Origin: Aneurinibacillus tyrosinisolvens
GTDB lineage: Bacteria; Bacillota; Bacilli; Aneurinibacillales; Aneurinibacillaceae
Direction of reading: 5' to 3'
Length of the DNA: 64,000 bases
NCBI RefSeq assembly: GCF_001015055.1
Contig: NZ_BBWZ01000005.1
Span: forward strand, 124,001 to 188,000
Position 1 is the first letter of the stretch. Each line of letters opens with the position of its first letter. Shown here in pieces: positions 8,543-19,669 of this stretch. The position numbers and the translations under genes are program-made. The notes under the pieces were generated by a model, which saw only the letters and a program-made list of their open reading frames with translations, made no database searches and was not told where the DNA came from.

Positions 8543-9841
8543 ATGGGCATTATTTTGCGAAATGGGCAGCTTCTTAAAAACGGTGAGACATTCATAAAAG
8601 ATATTCTAATCGAAGGAAACAACATCGTGCGAATGGATGAGAGCATCGGGAACGATGGACACCAGGAAATCGATATATCCGGAAAACTTATCGTCCCAGG
8701 CTTCATTGATATGCACGTTCACCTGCGCGAACCCGGATTTGAAGCGAAGGAAACGATTGCGACCGGGACCGCATCGGCGGCGAGAGGCGGTTTTACAACC
8801 GTTGCCTGCATGCCGAATACGCGCCCGGTTATTGATACGCCTGAAACGGTTCAACGTATCACGAAAAAAGCGAGAGAAGAAGGCAGCGTACGGGTTCTGC
8901 CGATCGGAGCTATCACGGTTCGAGAGCTTGGAACCGAGTTAACGGACATGAAAGCTTTGAAAGACGCGGGTGTGATTGCTCTATCCGATGATGGGGTAGG
9001 AATTCAAACAAGCAGCATGATGAAAGACGGAATGATAGCGGCGAAGAAGCTCGGCCTGCCGGTTGTTGCCCACTGCGAGGATGACAGCCTTGCGGAAGGG
9101 GGCTGCGTTCACGAGGGTGTATTCAGCCAAAAACATGGACTGAGAGGCATCCCTTCGGAGGCGGAGTCCATCCACGTCGGAAGAGATATCCTGCTTGCGG
9201 AAGCAACCGGTGCTCACTACCATGTGTGCCATATTAGCACGGCGGAATCCGTTCGGCTGGTCCGCGAGGCGAAACAGCGGGGAGCCCGCGTTACAGCCGA
9301 GGTGTGCCCGCACCACCTCCTGCTTTGCGATGAAGATATCCCGGGTCTAGACGCAAACTACAAAATGAATCCGCCTCTTCGTTCCCGCAGGGATCAGGAG
9401 GCGCTGCTGGAAGGCCTAAAAGACGGCTCGATTGATATCATTGTAACGGATCATGCACCCCATACAGAAGAAGAGAAGCAGCGGGGGATGGAACTCGCCC
9501 CTTTCGGCATCGTGGGACTGGAAACGGCTTTTCCGCTTCTGTATACAAAGCTTGTCGCTTCCGGATTGTTCAGCCTGCAGGAAATTGTTGACAGGATGAC
9601 AACGGTTCCGGCAAAAGTATTCGGCCTTCCGTGGGGCAGCATTGAGGAGGGGGCAGTTGCTGATATTACGGTAATCGATTTGGAAACGGAAAAGGAAGTA
9701 AATCCACAGTCGTTCGCCAGCAAAGGGAAAAACACGCCGTTTACAGGCTGGGCTTTAAAAGGGTGGCCTGTACTGACAGTTTCGGAAGGCCGCATTGTCT
9801 GGCAGGCAGCGGAAGAAAATGACGGGGAGGAGATGCAGTAA
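8543..9841 (+). CDS. pyrC: Dihydroorotase
   Basis: Cyclises carbamoyl-aspartate to dihydroorotate, the third step of UMP synthesis. The 432-residue product is a class I dihydroorotase of the amidohydrolase superfamily: metal ligands His58 and His60 in DMHVHLREPG, further histidines in the AHCEDD and CHIST segments, and the catalytic Asp at about 303 in TDHAPHT. AGGAGGAG precedes the ATG. It is the first gene after the third attenuator. Its stop overlaps the carA start (TAATG). The substrate-forming enzyme, aspartate carbamoyltransferase (pyrB), is not encoded in the window. Confidence 0.97.
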   Translation: MGIILRNGQLLKNGETFIKDILIEGNNIVRMDESIGNDGHQEIDISGKLIVPGFIDMHVHLREPGFEAKETIATGTASAARGGFTTVACMPNTRPVIDTPETVQRITKKAREEGSVRVLPIGAITVRELGTELTDMKALKDAGVIALSDDGVGIQTSSMMKDGMIAAKKLGLPVVAHCEDDSLAEGGCVHEGVFSQKHGLRGIPSEAESIHVGRDILLAEATGAHYHVCHISTAESVRLVREAKQRGARVTAEVCPHHLLLCDEDIPGLDANYKMNPPLRSRRDQEALLEGLKDGSIDIIVTDHAPHTEEEKQRGMELAPFGIVGLETAFPLLYTKLVASGLFSLQEIVDRMTTVPAKVFGLPWGSIEEGAVADITVIDLETEKEVNPQSFASKGKNTPFTGWALKGWPVLTVSEGRIVWQAAEENDGEEMQ

Positions 9842-10944
9842 TGATGACAAAAGCACGGTTGATTCTTGAAGACGGAACGGTTTTTACCGGCAAGTCATTC
9901 GGAGCCACGGATGAATCGGTCGGTGAAGTTGTATTTAACACCGGAATTACAGGATATCAGGAGGTGCTTTCTGATCCGTCCTACTGCGGACAAATCGTAA
10001 CAATGACGTACCCGCTCATCGGAAACTACGGCATAAGCCGGGATGACTTTGAGTCAATCCGCCCCTTCGTCCACGGCTTTGTCGTACGGGAGCATTGCGA
10101 ATACCCGAGCAACTGGAGAGGCGAGCAGACGGTTGATGCTTTGCTTAAGGAATACAACATCCCGGGAATATCCGAAATCGACACCCGCAAGCTGACAAGA
10201 ATTATCCGCCAGCATGGAACACTGAAGGGAATTCTGACAACCTCTGCCGGCCCGGTGGAGGAGCTTTTGGAAAAATTGAAGACTCCGCTAATGGAAGACC
10301 AGGTTGCGCGGGTATCAGCGAAGAGTATGTTTGCCGTTCCGGGCCGGGGACCCCGCGTCGTACTCGTAGATTTCGGTTCCAAGCACGGCATTTTGCGGGA
10401 GTTAACCAACCGGAACTGTGACGTCATTGTCGTTCCGTATAATGTAACCGCTGATGAAATCCGCCGTATTCGCCCGGATGGTATCGTGCTATCGAACGGA
10501 CCGGGAGACCCGAAGAGCGTGCCAGAAGCCATTGCGATGATTCAGGAATTACTCGGAGAATACCCGATGTTCGGCATATGCCTTGGCCACCAGTTGTTCG
10601 CGCTTGCGTGCGGCGCTGATACGGAGAAGCTAAAATTTGGCCATCGGGGTGGAAACCACCCGGTGAAGGAATTCGAAAGCGGGCGCACATTTATTACCTC
10701 ACAAAACCATGGATATACGGTAACCGAATCGTCTGTAGCAGGTACTGAGCTTTCTGTTAGCCATATTGCGCTGAATGACGGAACAGTAGAAGGGCTGAAG
10801 CATAACATTCACCCGGCGTTTTCCGTGCAATACCATCCGGAAGCAGCCCCCGGACCGTACGACTCAGGCTATTTATTCGATCGATTTCTTGCGCAGGTGG
10901 CTCTACATGTAAAGGGGGAAAAAGCAAATGCCGCGACTCGATAA
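9841..10944 (+). CDS. carA: Carbamoyl-phosphate synthase, small (glutaminase) subunit
   Basis: Releases ammonia from glutamine and channels it to CarB. The N-terminal CPSase domain is about residues 1-150 and the class I glutamine amidotransferase domain covers the rest, with catalytic Cys247 in [10 protein letters not shown] and His332/Glu334 in [10 protein letters not shown]. Length 367 residues is normal. Two adjacent ATG codons (9841 and 9844) could both serve; GGGGAGGAG lies 8 bases before the first. The 3' end overlaps carB by 17 bases. Confidence 0.97.
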   Translation: MMTKARLILEDGTVFTGKSFGATDESVGEVVFNTGITGYQEVLSDPSYCGQIVTMTYPLIGNYGISRDDFESIRPFVHGFVVREHCEYPSNWRGEQTVDALLKEYNIPGISEIDTRKLTRIIRQHGTLKGILTTSAGPVEELLEKLKTPLMEDQVARVSAKSMFAVPGRGPRVVLVDFGSKHGILRELTNRNCDVIVVPYNVTADEIRRIRPDGIVLSNGPGDPKSVPEAIAMIQELLGEYPMFGICLGHQLFALACGADTEKLKFGHRGGNHPVKEFESGRTFITSQNHGYTVTESSVAGTELSVSHIALNDGTVEGLKHNIHPAFSVQYHPEAAPGPYDSGYLFDRFLAQVALHVKGEKANAATR

Positions 10945-13900
10945 CATACAGAAAATACTCGTCATTGGTTCAGGGCCGATTGTCATCGGCCAGGCCGCCG
11001 AATTTGATTATGCGGGCACACAAGCCTGCCAGGCGCTCAAAGAAGAAGGGTACGAGGTCATCCTCGTTAACAGCAACCCTGCTACCATTATGACGGATAC
11101 AAATATGGCGGATAAAATCTACATTGAACCGCTTACAAAGGAGTTCCTCGCAAGAATTATCCGGAAGGAAAAACCGGACGGACTGCTGGCAACGCTGGGC
11201 GGCCAAACAGGCCTTAATCTTGCTATCGAGCTTGATGAAGCCGGTATTCTGGAAGCGGAGAACGTGCTTCTGCTCGGGACGGACTTAGAGGCGATTAAGA
11301 AGGCGGAGGACCGTGAGCTGTTTCGTGCGCTTATGCAGGAGATTAACGAACCGATTCCGCCGAGCGAAATCATTCACACCATTGAGGGAGCGGTCGATTT
11401 TGCAAATCAAATCGGCTACCCGATCATTGTCCGCCCGGCTTATACACTTGGCGGGACAGGCGGAGGCATCGCCGATTCGGAAGCTGAACTGCGTGAAATC
11501 GTGGCAAGCGGGTTAAAATACAGCCCGATTACCCAGTGCCTTGTTGAAAAGAGCATTGCCGGATATAAGGAAATCGAATATGAAGTAATGCGGGACGCAA
11601 GTGACAATGCCATTGTCGTGTGCAACATGGAAAACATTGACCCGGTCGGCATTCATACGGGCGACAGCATCGTCGTTGCACCAAGTCAGACGATGTCGGA
11701 CCGCGAATACCAAATGCTTCGCTCAGCCTCCCTTAAAATCGTTCGGGCTCTTAACATTAAGGGAGGGTGCAACGTTCAGCTCGCGCTCGATCCGCACAGC
11801 TTCCAATATTACATCATTGAAGTAAATCCCCGGGTGAGCCGTTCGTCTGCGCTTGCTTCGAAGGCAACGGGGTATCCGATTGCAAAAATGGCCGCCAAAA
11901 TCGCGGTAGGGTATGCGCTGGACGAGCTGAAAAACCCGGTTACACAGCAAACGTACGCCTGCTTTGAACCAACGCTCGATTACATCGTAACGAAAATCCC
12001 GCGCTGGCCGTTCGACAAGTTTATTTCCGCCAACAGGAAGCTCGGCACGCAGATGAAGGCAACAGGGGAAGTGATGGCTATCGGGCGGACGCTGGAGGAG
12101 TCGCTGCATAAAGCGGTCCGTTCACTGGAAATCGGCCTGCACAGCCTTGATTTGCCTGAAGCTGCGGACCTTGCGCAGGAAGAGCTCGAACGCCGCCTTG
12201 TAAAAGCGGACGACGAACGGCTATTCCTTGTCGTGGAAGGCCTGCGGCGCGGCATGACAATGGAGCAGCTGCACAGCCTGACCCAGATCGATTATTTCTT
12301 CCTCGCGAAATTTGAAAACATCATCCGGTTTGAAAGAGAGATGGGCAACGCGGCAACTGTCGGTACATTTGATGTTGACATGCTGCTGCAGGCCAAGCGG
12401 ATGGGTTTCACGGACAGAAGAATCGCAGAAACCACACGCATTTCGCCTGAAGAGATTACCGCAAAAAGAAAAGAGATGGGCATTGTCCCCGTCTACAAGA
12501 TGGTTGACACATGCGCCGCGGAATTTGAAGCCGCTACCCCCTATTATTACTCTACGTATGAAGAAGAAGATGAGCGGGAGGAAACGAATAAACCGCGCGT
12601 CATCGTACTCGGCTCCGGACCGATACGGATCGGGCAGGGGATTGAATTTGATTATTCAACTGTACACGCGGTATGGGCCCTGAAAGAAATGGGATACGAA
12701 GCCGTCATTATTAACAACAACCCCGAAACGGTTTCGACGGATTTCAGCACATCGGACCGCCTGTATTTTGAGCCGCTGTATCTTGAGGATGTTCTCCACA
12801 TTATTGAGCAGGAGAAACCGGAAGGCGTCATCGTCCAATTTGGAGGCCAGACGGCGATTAATCTGGCGGCCGGGCTTGAAAAGGCCGGGATAAAGATTCT
12901 TGGTACAGATTTGGCGAACATCGATGCGGCAGAAGACAGAGAGAAGTTCGAGCGTCTCCTTCGTTCGCTTGACATCGCACAGCCGCCGGGGAAAACCGTA
13001 ACGTCGGTTGAAGAAGCGGCAGGAGCCGCATCCGTGCTTGGTTACCCGGTGCTTGTCCGCCCTTCTTATGTGCTTGGCGGACGTGCCATGGAAATCGTGT
13101 ACAACGAACAGGAGCTTCTAAGCTATATGAAGGAAGCGGTGAAAATTAACCCCGAGCATCCTGTGCTTGTCGATACGTATTTGCAGGGAGCCGAGGTTGA
13201 AGTGGATGGAATTAGTGACGGAGAGAACGTTTTAATCCCGGGCATCATGGAACATATCGAAAGGGCGGGGGTCCACTCCGGTGATTCGATTGCCGTCTAT
13301 CCCGCCCAGAACATTTCCCGGGCACTGAAAGAAGAATTAATCGAGATGACGACGCGTATCGCCAGAGGGCTGCAAATTAAAGGGCTGCTTAACATCCAGT
13401 TTGTTATTCATAACGGAAAACCTTATGTGCTGGAAGTGAACCCGCGTTCCTCCCGTACCGTGCCTTTTCTGAGCAAGGTTACAAGCATTCCGATGGCAAA
13501 CATTGCGACAAAAGTAATCCTCGGTTCAACGATTACGGAACTTGGATACACCCCGGGTTATCATCCGGAAGCCGACCACGTATCGGTAAAAGTACCGGTG
13601 TTCTCGTTTGCAAAACTGCGCCGGGTCGATACGACCCTCGGCCCTGAAATGAAATCAACGGGTGAGGTCATGGGACGCGATAAAAACCTTGCGAAGGCAC
13701 TTTATAAGGGATTAATTGCATCCGGCATGCACATTCCTACCCACGGATCCGTGCTTGTCACGATTGCTGACAAAGATAAAGACGAAGCAAAAGAAATCAT
13801 TCAAGGATTCAATGACCTTGGATTCAGACTAATGGCTACAGAAGGGACGGCGCGCTACCTCGAAGAAGAGGGGATGAACGTTACGCGTGTGCGTAAAGTG

Positions 13901-14147
13901 CATGAGGTGTCTCCGAACTTGCTGGACATTATTCGGACCGGCCAGGCAAACTTTGTTATCAATACGCTGACGAAAGGCAAGCTTCCTGAACGGGACGGCT
14001 TTAGAATCCGCCGGGAGGCGGTCGAAAACGGTGTTGTCTGCCTTACCTCCCTTGATACTGCAAGAGCGCTGTTGAAGGTGCTTGAGGCCATTACCTTTAC
14101 GGCAGAATCGATGCCTGTCTCCCAGCAGGGCAGGGAGGCTGCTCTTT

Positions 14148-14155
<8 letters not shown>
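10928..14155 (+). CDS. carB: Carbamoyl-phosphate synthase, large subunit
   Basis: Makes carbamoyl phosphate from bicarbonate, ammonia and two ATP. The 1075-residue protein has two homologous ATP-grasp halves: the first starts with [20 protein letters not shown] at about residues 11-30, the second with [20 protein letters not shown] near 559. A methylglyoxal-synthase-like regulatory domain at about 930-1050 would sense UMP or other effectors. GTAAAGGGGGAAAAAGC precedes the ATG. Being in the pyr operon it is the pyrimidine-dedicated enzyme; whether an arginine-linked copy exists elsewhere cannot be judged. Confidence 0.98.
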
Positions 14156-15870
<1,715 letters not shown>

Positions 15871-15871
<1 letters not shown>

Positions 15872-16596
15872 TGGGGAAAATGGAGGAGCGGGTGATGGTT
15901 GCCCTTGATTTTCCAAATATAACCGAGGCCAGCCGCTGTATAGAAATGCTTTCCGGTACCGGTGTTTATGTGAAAATCGGCATGCAACTGTACTACGCCG
16001 CCGGGCCGGATTACGTAAGGCACGTGAAAGAGCAGGGGTACCCGGTTTTCCTGGATTTAAAAGTGCACGACATTCCGAACACGGCGCTTGGGGCGATGCA
16101 GAGTCTGGCAGGCCTCGAGGTTGACATGGTGAATGTGCATGTTGCCGGCGGCAGAAAAATGATGGAAGCGGCGCGAGAGGGACTGGAGAAAGGTACACCT
16201 TCCGGAAGCAAACGACCCTTATTAATTGGAGTAACTCAGCTGACAAGCACCACCCAGCAGATGCTGAACGAGGAACTTCAGATTCAGGGGACGGTCGAAG
16301 AGACGGTTGCGCGGTATGCCCGCCTGGCCCGTGATAGCGGTCTCGATGGGGTTGTAGCGTCACCGCTCGAAGTGCCGCTCATAAAAGAAGCATGCGGCCC
16401 GCATTTTCTTACCGTTACCCCGGGAATACGGCCTGTCGGAGCCGACGCCGGCGATCAGCACCGGATTACGACACCGGAACAGGCGTTCAGGCTGGGGGCC
16501 GACTATATCGTAATCGGAAGGGCGATTACGAAGGCGGACAATCCGGCTCAGGCACTGCACCATATTATCCAAACGCTTAGGGGGTGTGAACAATAA
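15871..16596 (+). CDS. pyrF: Orotidine-5'-phosphate decarboxylase
   Basis: Last step of UMP synthesis. The TIM-barrel product of 241 residues carries the catalytic motif [11 protein letters not shown] at about residues 61-71 (Lys64, Asp67) and the C-terminal phosphate-binding VTPGIRP segment. The start is ambiguous: GTG 15862, ATG 15871 and ATG 15880 are all in frame. ATG 15871 is chosen because it overlaps the pyrD stop (TAATG), as with the other pyr junctions. Confidence 0.96.
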
Positions 16597-17228
16597 TGAT
16601 GGATACAGAGAAAGAGATAGCGGGAAAGTTGCTTGAAATTAACGCGGTTGCACTGCAGCCGGACGAGCCGTTCACGTGGACATCAGGGATAAAAAGCCCC
16701 ATCTACTGTGATAATCGGCTGACGATGTCTTATCCGGAAGTAAGAAAATTTATTTATCAATCATTTGCCCGCCGCATTCGCGAGCAGTATCCTGATGCGC
16801 AGGTCATCGCCGGGACCGCTACAGCGGGAATCCCGCATGCAGCCTGGGTAGCGGAGGAGCTGAACCTTCCTATGGTGTACGTCCGGTCGAAGCCGAAAGC
16901 ACACGGGAAAGGAAACCAGATTGAGGGAAAGCTGGCTGCAGGTGAGAAGGTGATTGTCATTGAGGATTTAATCTCTACCGGCGGAAGTTCGATTGAAGCG
17001 GCGCGCGCCGTGCAGGAAGCGGGAGGAGATGTGCTTGCTGTGCTTGCGATTTTCTCCTATCAATTCCCGGCAGCTGACAGGGCGTTTGCGGAAGCGGGAA
17101 TCCCCTATCAAACATTGAGCAACTACACCGCGCTGTTGGAGGCAGCAGAGAAGAAAGGGCATATCCGCCCGGATCAGCTCGAGAGGCTCGCAGCATGGCG
17201 GGAAAACCCGGAAAAATACCAGGGTTAA
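16596..17228 (+). CDS. pyrE: Orotate phosphoribosyltransferase
   Basis: Adds PRPP ribose phosphate to orotate to give OMP. The 210-residue product has the type I phosphoribosyltransferase PRPP motif [14 protein letters not shown] at about residues 119-132 and the flexible-loop lysines [10 protein letters not shown] near 99-108. The start overlaps the pyrF stop; ATG 16596 and 16599 are adjacent. It is the last gene of the operon and is followed 10 bases later by a terminator. Confidence 0.96.
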   Translation: MMDTEKEIAGKLLEINAVALQPDEPFTWTSGIKSPIYCDNRLTMSYPEVRKFIYQSFARRIREQYPDAQVIAGTATAGIPHAAWVAEELNLPMVYVRSKPKAHGKGNQIEGKLAAGEKVIVIEDLISTGGSSIEAARAVQEAGGDVLAVLAIFSYQFPAADRAFAEAGIPYQTLSNYTALLEAAEKKGHIRPDQLERLAAWRENPEKYQG

Positions 17229-17238
17229 CAAAGGAAAG

Positions 17239-17275
17239 GCGGAACGCATACTTTGCAGCGTTTTCCGCTTTTTTT
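17239..17275 (+). terminator. Terminator of the pyr operon
   Basis: GCGGAACGC (17239-17247) pairs with GCGTTTTCCGC (17258-17268) with a small bulge, then seven T. Confidence 0.8.
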
Positions 17276-17467
17276 CGATTTTAAAAAGAATTTATACACA
17301 AAGTGAAATTGGTGTTTTAGCATACCCGAAAGTGGTAAGAATAATCATATAGAAAGGTATGGGTTCTTTCGAAGTCAATTAGGGATACAGATAGATAGAA
17401 CGCTTCTCATACGAGCCTGTCGAAAGCCATGTTCCTTTATCAGCAGTAGAGAGGGCGGATCGATGAG

Positions 17468-17647
17468 ATGGATAAGAAAGAGTGGGACGCATTGTATGTA
17501 TCGCATCAGAATTGGAAGGAATTCGTAGCAGAGCTTATAAATAACAAACAAATTACAGATACAGAAATCGTTGAACAAATTCAAATTGAAATAAGCGAAA
17601 TTGACCGGCTGTTAGTGAAAATTCGGGATGAAAACACCCATTGCTAG
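17468..17647 (+). CDS. Small protein of unknown function (59 residues)
   Basis: I do not recognise this gene. ATG 17468 is preceded by GAGAGGGCGG at a distance of about 10 bases and the frame stays open for 59 codons to TAG at 17645-17647. The product is acidic and largely helical-looking, starting MDKKEWDALYVSHQNWKEF, with no signal peptide, membrane segment or cysteine cluster apart from one near-terminal Cys. It is more AT-rich than its neighbours. A strong bidirectional terminator follows at once. The preceding 190 bases (17276-17467) are AT-rich and hold no other gene; no promoter was clear. Confidence 0.6.
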   Translation: MDKKEWDALYVSHQNWKEFVAELINNKQITDTEIVEQIQIEISEIDRLLVKIRDENTHC

Positions 17648-17654
17648 CCAGTAT

Positions 17655-17694
17655 AAAAAAGCGGGCTTTCCCTATTAGGGAAGCCCGCTTTTTT
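17655..17694. terminator. Bidirectional terminator between the small gene and the flippase gene
   Basis: AAAAAAGCGGGCTTTCCC and the matching GGGAAGCCCGCTTTTTT form a long stem with A and T tracts on both sides, so it can stop transcription from either strand. The last codons and stop of the minus-strand flippase gene (17675) lie inside the stem. Confidence 0.9.
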
Positions 17695-19660
17695 GTTGAT
17701 CCAACGGTTCGGCAAATGCCGGTACAATCCGGTAACGTGCAAGTACGTGGTAAGCTTTTTGCGCCACCCGCGGAAAATAGGTGATTTCCCGAACATCGAT
17801 GCCTTTTAGCCAGAAAAGGGCAACGCCATAGCCCGCCAAACTGAAAAGGGCAACGATGATGGATTCTATGCCAAAAAAGAGGAAGGCAGGCATCGGGATG
17901 AGCGGCTGGATGATAAAGCCTGCTTCCACAATTCCGAGCCCGATGGCGACGAGAAGAAGGGCGGAGAGGATAAATCCCCGCCATTTCTCCCCGAGTATGG
18001 ATAACCGTGAATAATGGTTAATCGCCCGGATGTTTAATGCCATGATAACGATAAAACACAGGCTTGTAGCGAGAATAATGCCATAAATTCCAAGCAGCGG
18101 GGCGAATAGATAATTTCCCGCCCATTTTACGGCAATTCCTACGGCTACATGCCGCATCGGCAAATCCGTCCTGCCCAATCCCTGCAAAATGCCGGAGGAA
18201 GTCATCATCATAATTTGAAAAATTGTGCCAAAGCATAAACAGGCGATAATAAGGGACGCCTTCGTATACGTTTCTGCCGTATTGCTGAATAAAAATCCAT
18301 TGACCGGATAAGCGGCAACGGTCAGGTACAGGGCGGCCGGGACACCCGTAATGAGCGCAATCCGCAGAGCCATTGAGCTCATCCTCTGCACTTCTTTCTC
18401 ATCCCTCCTGGAATGGGCGGAAGAAACAACTGGAATGATGGATGAGCTGAGGGCAATGGCAAAGATAATCGGGAGGCCGGCAAGCGACTGCGCGCTCCCG
18501 CCTAGAATCCCCATCGTTTCCATCGCATCATTATAAGCGCTCAGCTGTTCAGTGAAGAAGCGGAGCGGCACCATCGCGATGTTCGTTCCCTCAGCCAGCT
18601 GGAGCGGGCCGAGTGCCCGGTTGTTTACGATAACCATTTTGTTCATTTGAAGCGTAAACGATTTGCCGTTTTTCGTATAGGTTGCCTGCTGGTGAGCCTT
18701 GTCCCATGTAACGGTGCCGCCCATCGCGCTGCCAACGGCCTCCAGCGGCACCATGGTTGTTTTGTTCTGATACAAACTCGGTGCAATCGGCAGCGTAATA
18801 TCTTTGCCCCCTATCACGGCTTCTTTGTGCTGGGCGACAACTGAGATTCGCTCATCATGCGGCACCAGAAGGCGCAGCCCGGTGGAGGAATCAATAAAAT
18901 AAAGCAGGGGCACAGCCAGTGCGGACAGCGTAATCGGCAGGGACAGCCGCAGCATCTTTTTGTAAATCTCGCGATACGTTAGGCGTGTATGGGTTTTCTG
19001 TTCCCGGAGACGCTGCTTTTGTTCCGCCCGTTTCTTTTTGTAGAAATAAATCATCACCGCACAGGCGGCAATGCTCCCCATGACAGCCCCGAAAGAAGCG
19101 CCGGCAACCGCGACGTCTTTGTTGTAGCCTAAATACATTAGCAGCAGAGGCAGGGCCACGGCTGTCGCCACGCGGAGGATTTGTTCAATAATCTGCGACA
19201 GCCCCGTCGGCTGCATGTACTGCAGCCCCTGAAAATAGCCCCGCATGATGGCAATTAGAGGAAACAAAAGCATAGCCGGTGCGATCGCGCGAATCGCCAG
19301 TTCGGCCTGTGGAGCCAGGGTGTATTGTGCATAGTAAGGTGCGGCTGCCATCATGATGAAAAACATAATAACACCGGTTACGAGGGCGAAATTCCGTGCC
19401 GCCCGGTATGTTTGATATGCCTCATGGTATTTGCCGATCGCAGTATACTCCGAAATCTGTTTACTGAGCGCGCTCGGAACGCCAAGCGTCGCAACGATAA
19501 GCAGCATCCCATAAATGTTGTACGAAATCGTGTATAAGTTCATCCCGTCGTTCCCCATAATATGCTGGAGCGGGACCCTCTGGGCAACACCGAGCAAGCG
19601 GGCAACAATGGCCGCCAGCGTTAAAATAAGCGTGCCCTTTAAAAAAGAATTTTTTTTCAT
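17675..19660 (-). CDS. MurJ/SpoVB-type polysaccharide or lipid II flippase with an inserted stalk-like domain
   Basis: A 661-residue polytopic membrane protein of the MOP flippase superfamily (MurJ, SpoVB, YtgP), which move lipid-linked cell-wall precursors across the membrane. Family segments seen: GTLILTLAAIVARLLG at the N-terminus, YNIYGMLLIVATLGVP at 47-62, and PLIAIMRGYFQGLQYM at 134-149. Relatives are about 520-550 residues. The extra length is an insert at about residues 263-375, between the helix ending YFIDSSTG and the helix beginning near AGLPIIFAIALSSS. The insert has two V-P-L repeats (TTMVPLEAVGSAMGGTVTWD and IAMVPLRFF) of the copper-amine-oxidase-N ('stalk') family. It sits 9 bases after rqcH and is probably co-transcribed with it. 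The substrate is not known. Confidence 0.88.
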   Translation of the reverse strand: MKKNSFLKGTLILTLAAIVARLLGVAQRVPLQHIMGNDGMNLYTISYNIYGMLLIVATLGVPSALSKQISEYTAIGKYHEAYQTYRAARNFALVTGVIMFFIMMAAAPYYAQYTLAPQAELAIRAIAPAMLLFPLIAIMRGYFQGLQYMQPTGLSQIIEQILRVATAVALPLLLMYLGYNKDVAVAGASFGAVMGSIAACAVMIYFYKKKRAEQKQRLREQKTHTRLTYREIYKKMLRLSLPITLSALAVPLLYFIDSSTGLRLLVPHDERISVVAQHKEAVIGGKDITLPIAPSLYQNKTTMVPLEAVGSAMGGTVTWDKAHQQATYTKNGKSFTLQMNKMVIVNNRALGPLQLAEGTNIAMVPLRFFTEQLSAYNDAMETMGILGGSAQSLAGLPIIFAIALSSSIIPVVSSAHSRRDEKEVQRMSSMALRIALITGVPAALYLTVAAYPVNGFLFSNTAETYTKASLIIACLCFGTIFQIMMMTSSGILQGLGRTDLPMRHVAVGIAVKWAGNYLFAPLLGIYGIILATSLCFIVIMALNIRAINHYSRLSILGEKWRGFILSALLLVAIGLGIVEAGFIIQPLIPMPAFLFFGIESIIVALFSLAGYGVALFWLKGIDVREITYFPRVAQKAYHVLARYRIVPAFAEPLDQQKSGLP

Positions 19661-19669
19661 GAGAATTCC

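Noticed and set aside
10026..10532. A 168-codon minus-strand open frame within carA
   Set aside because: Shadow of carA; no ribosome site and no recognisable domain.
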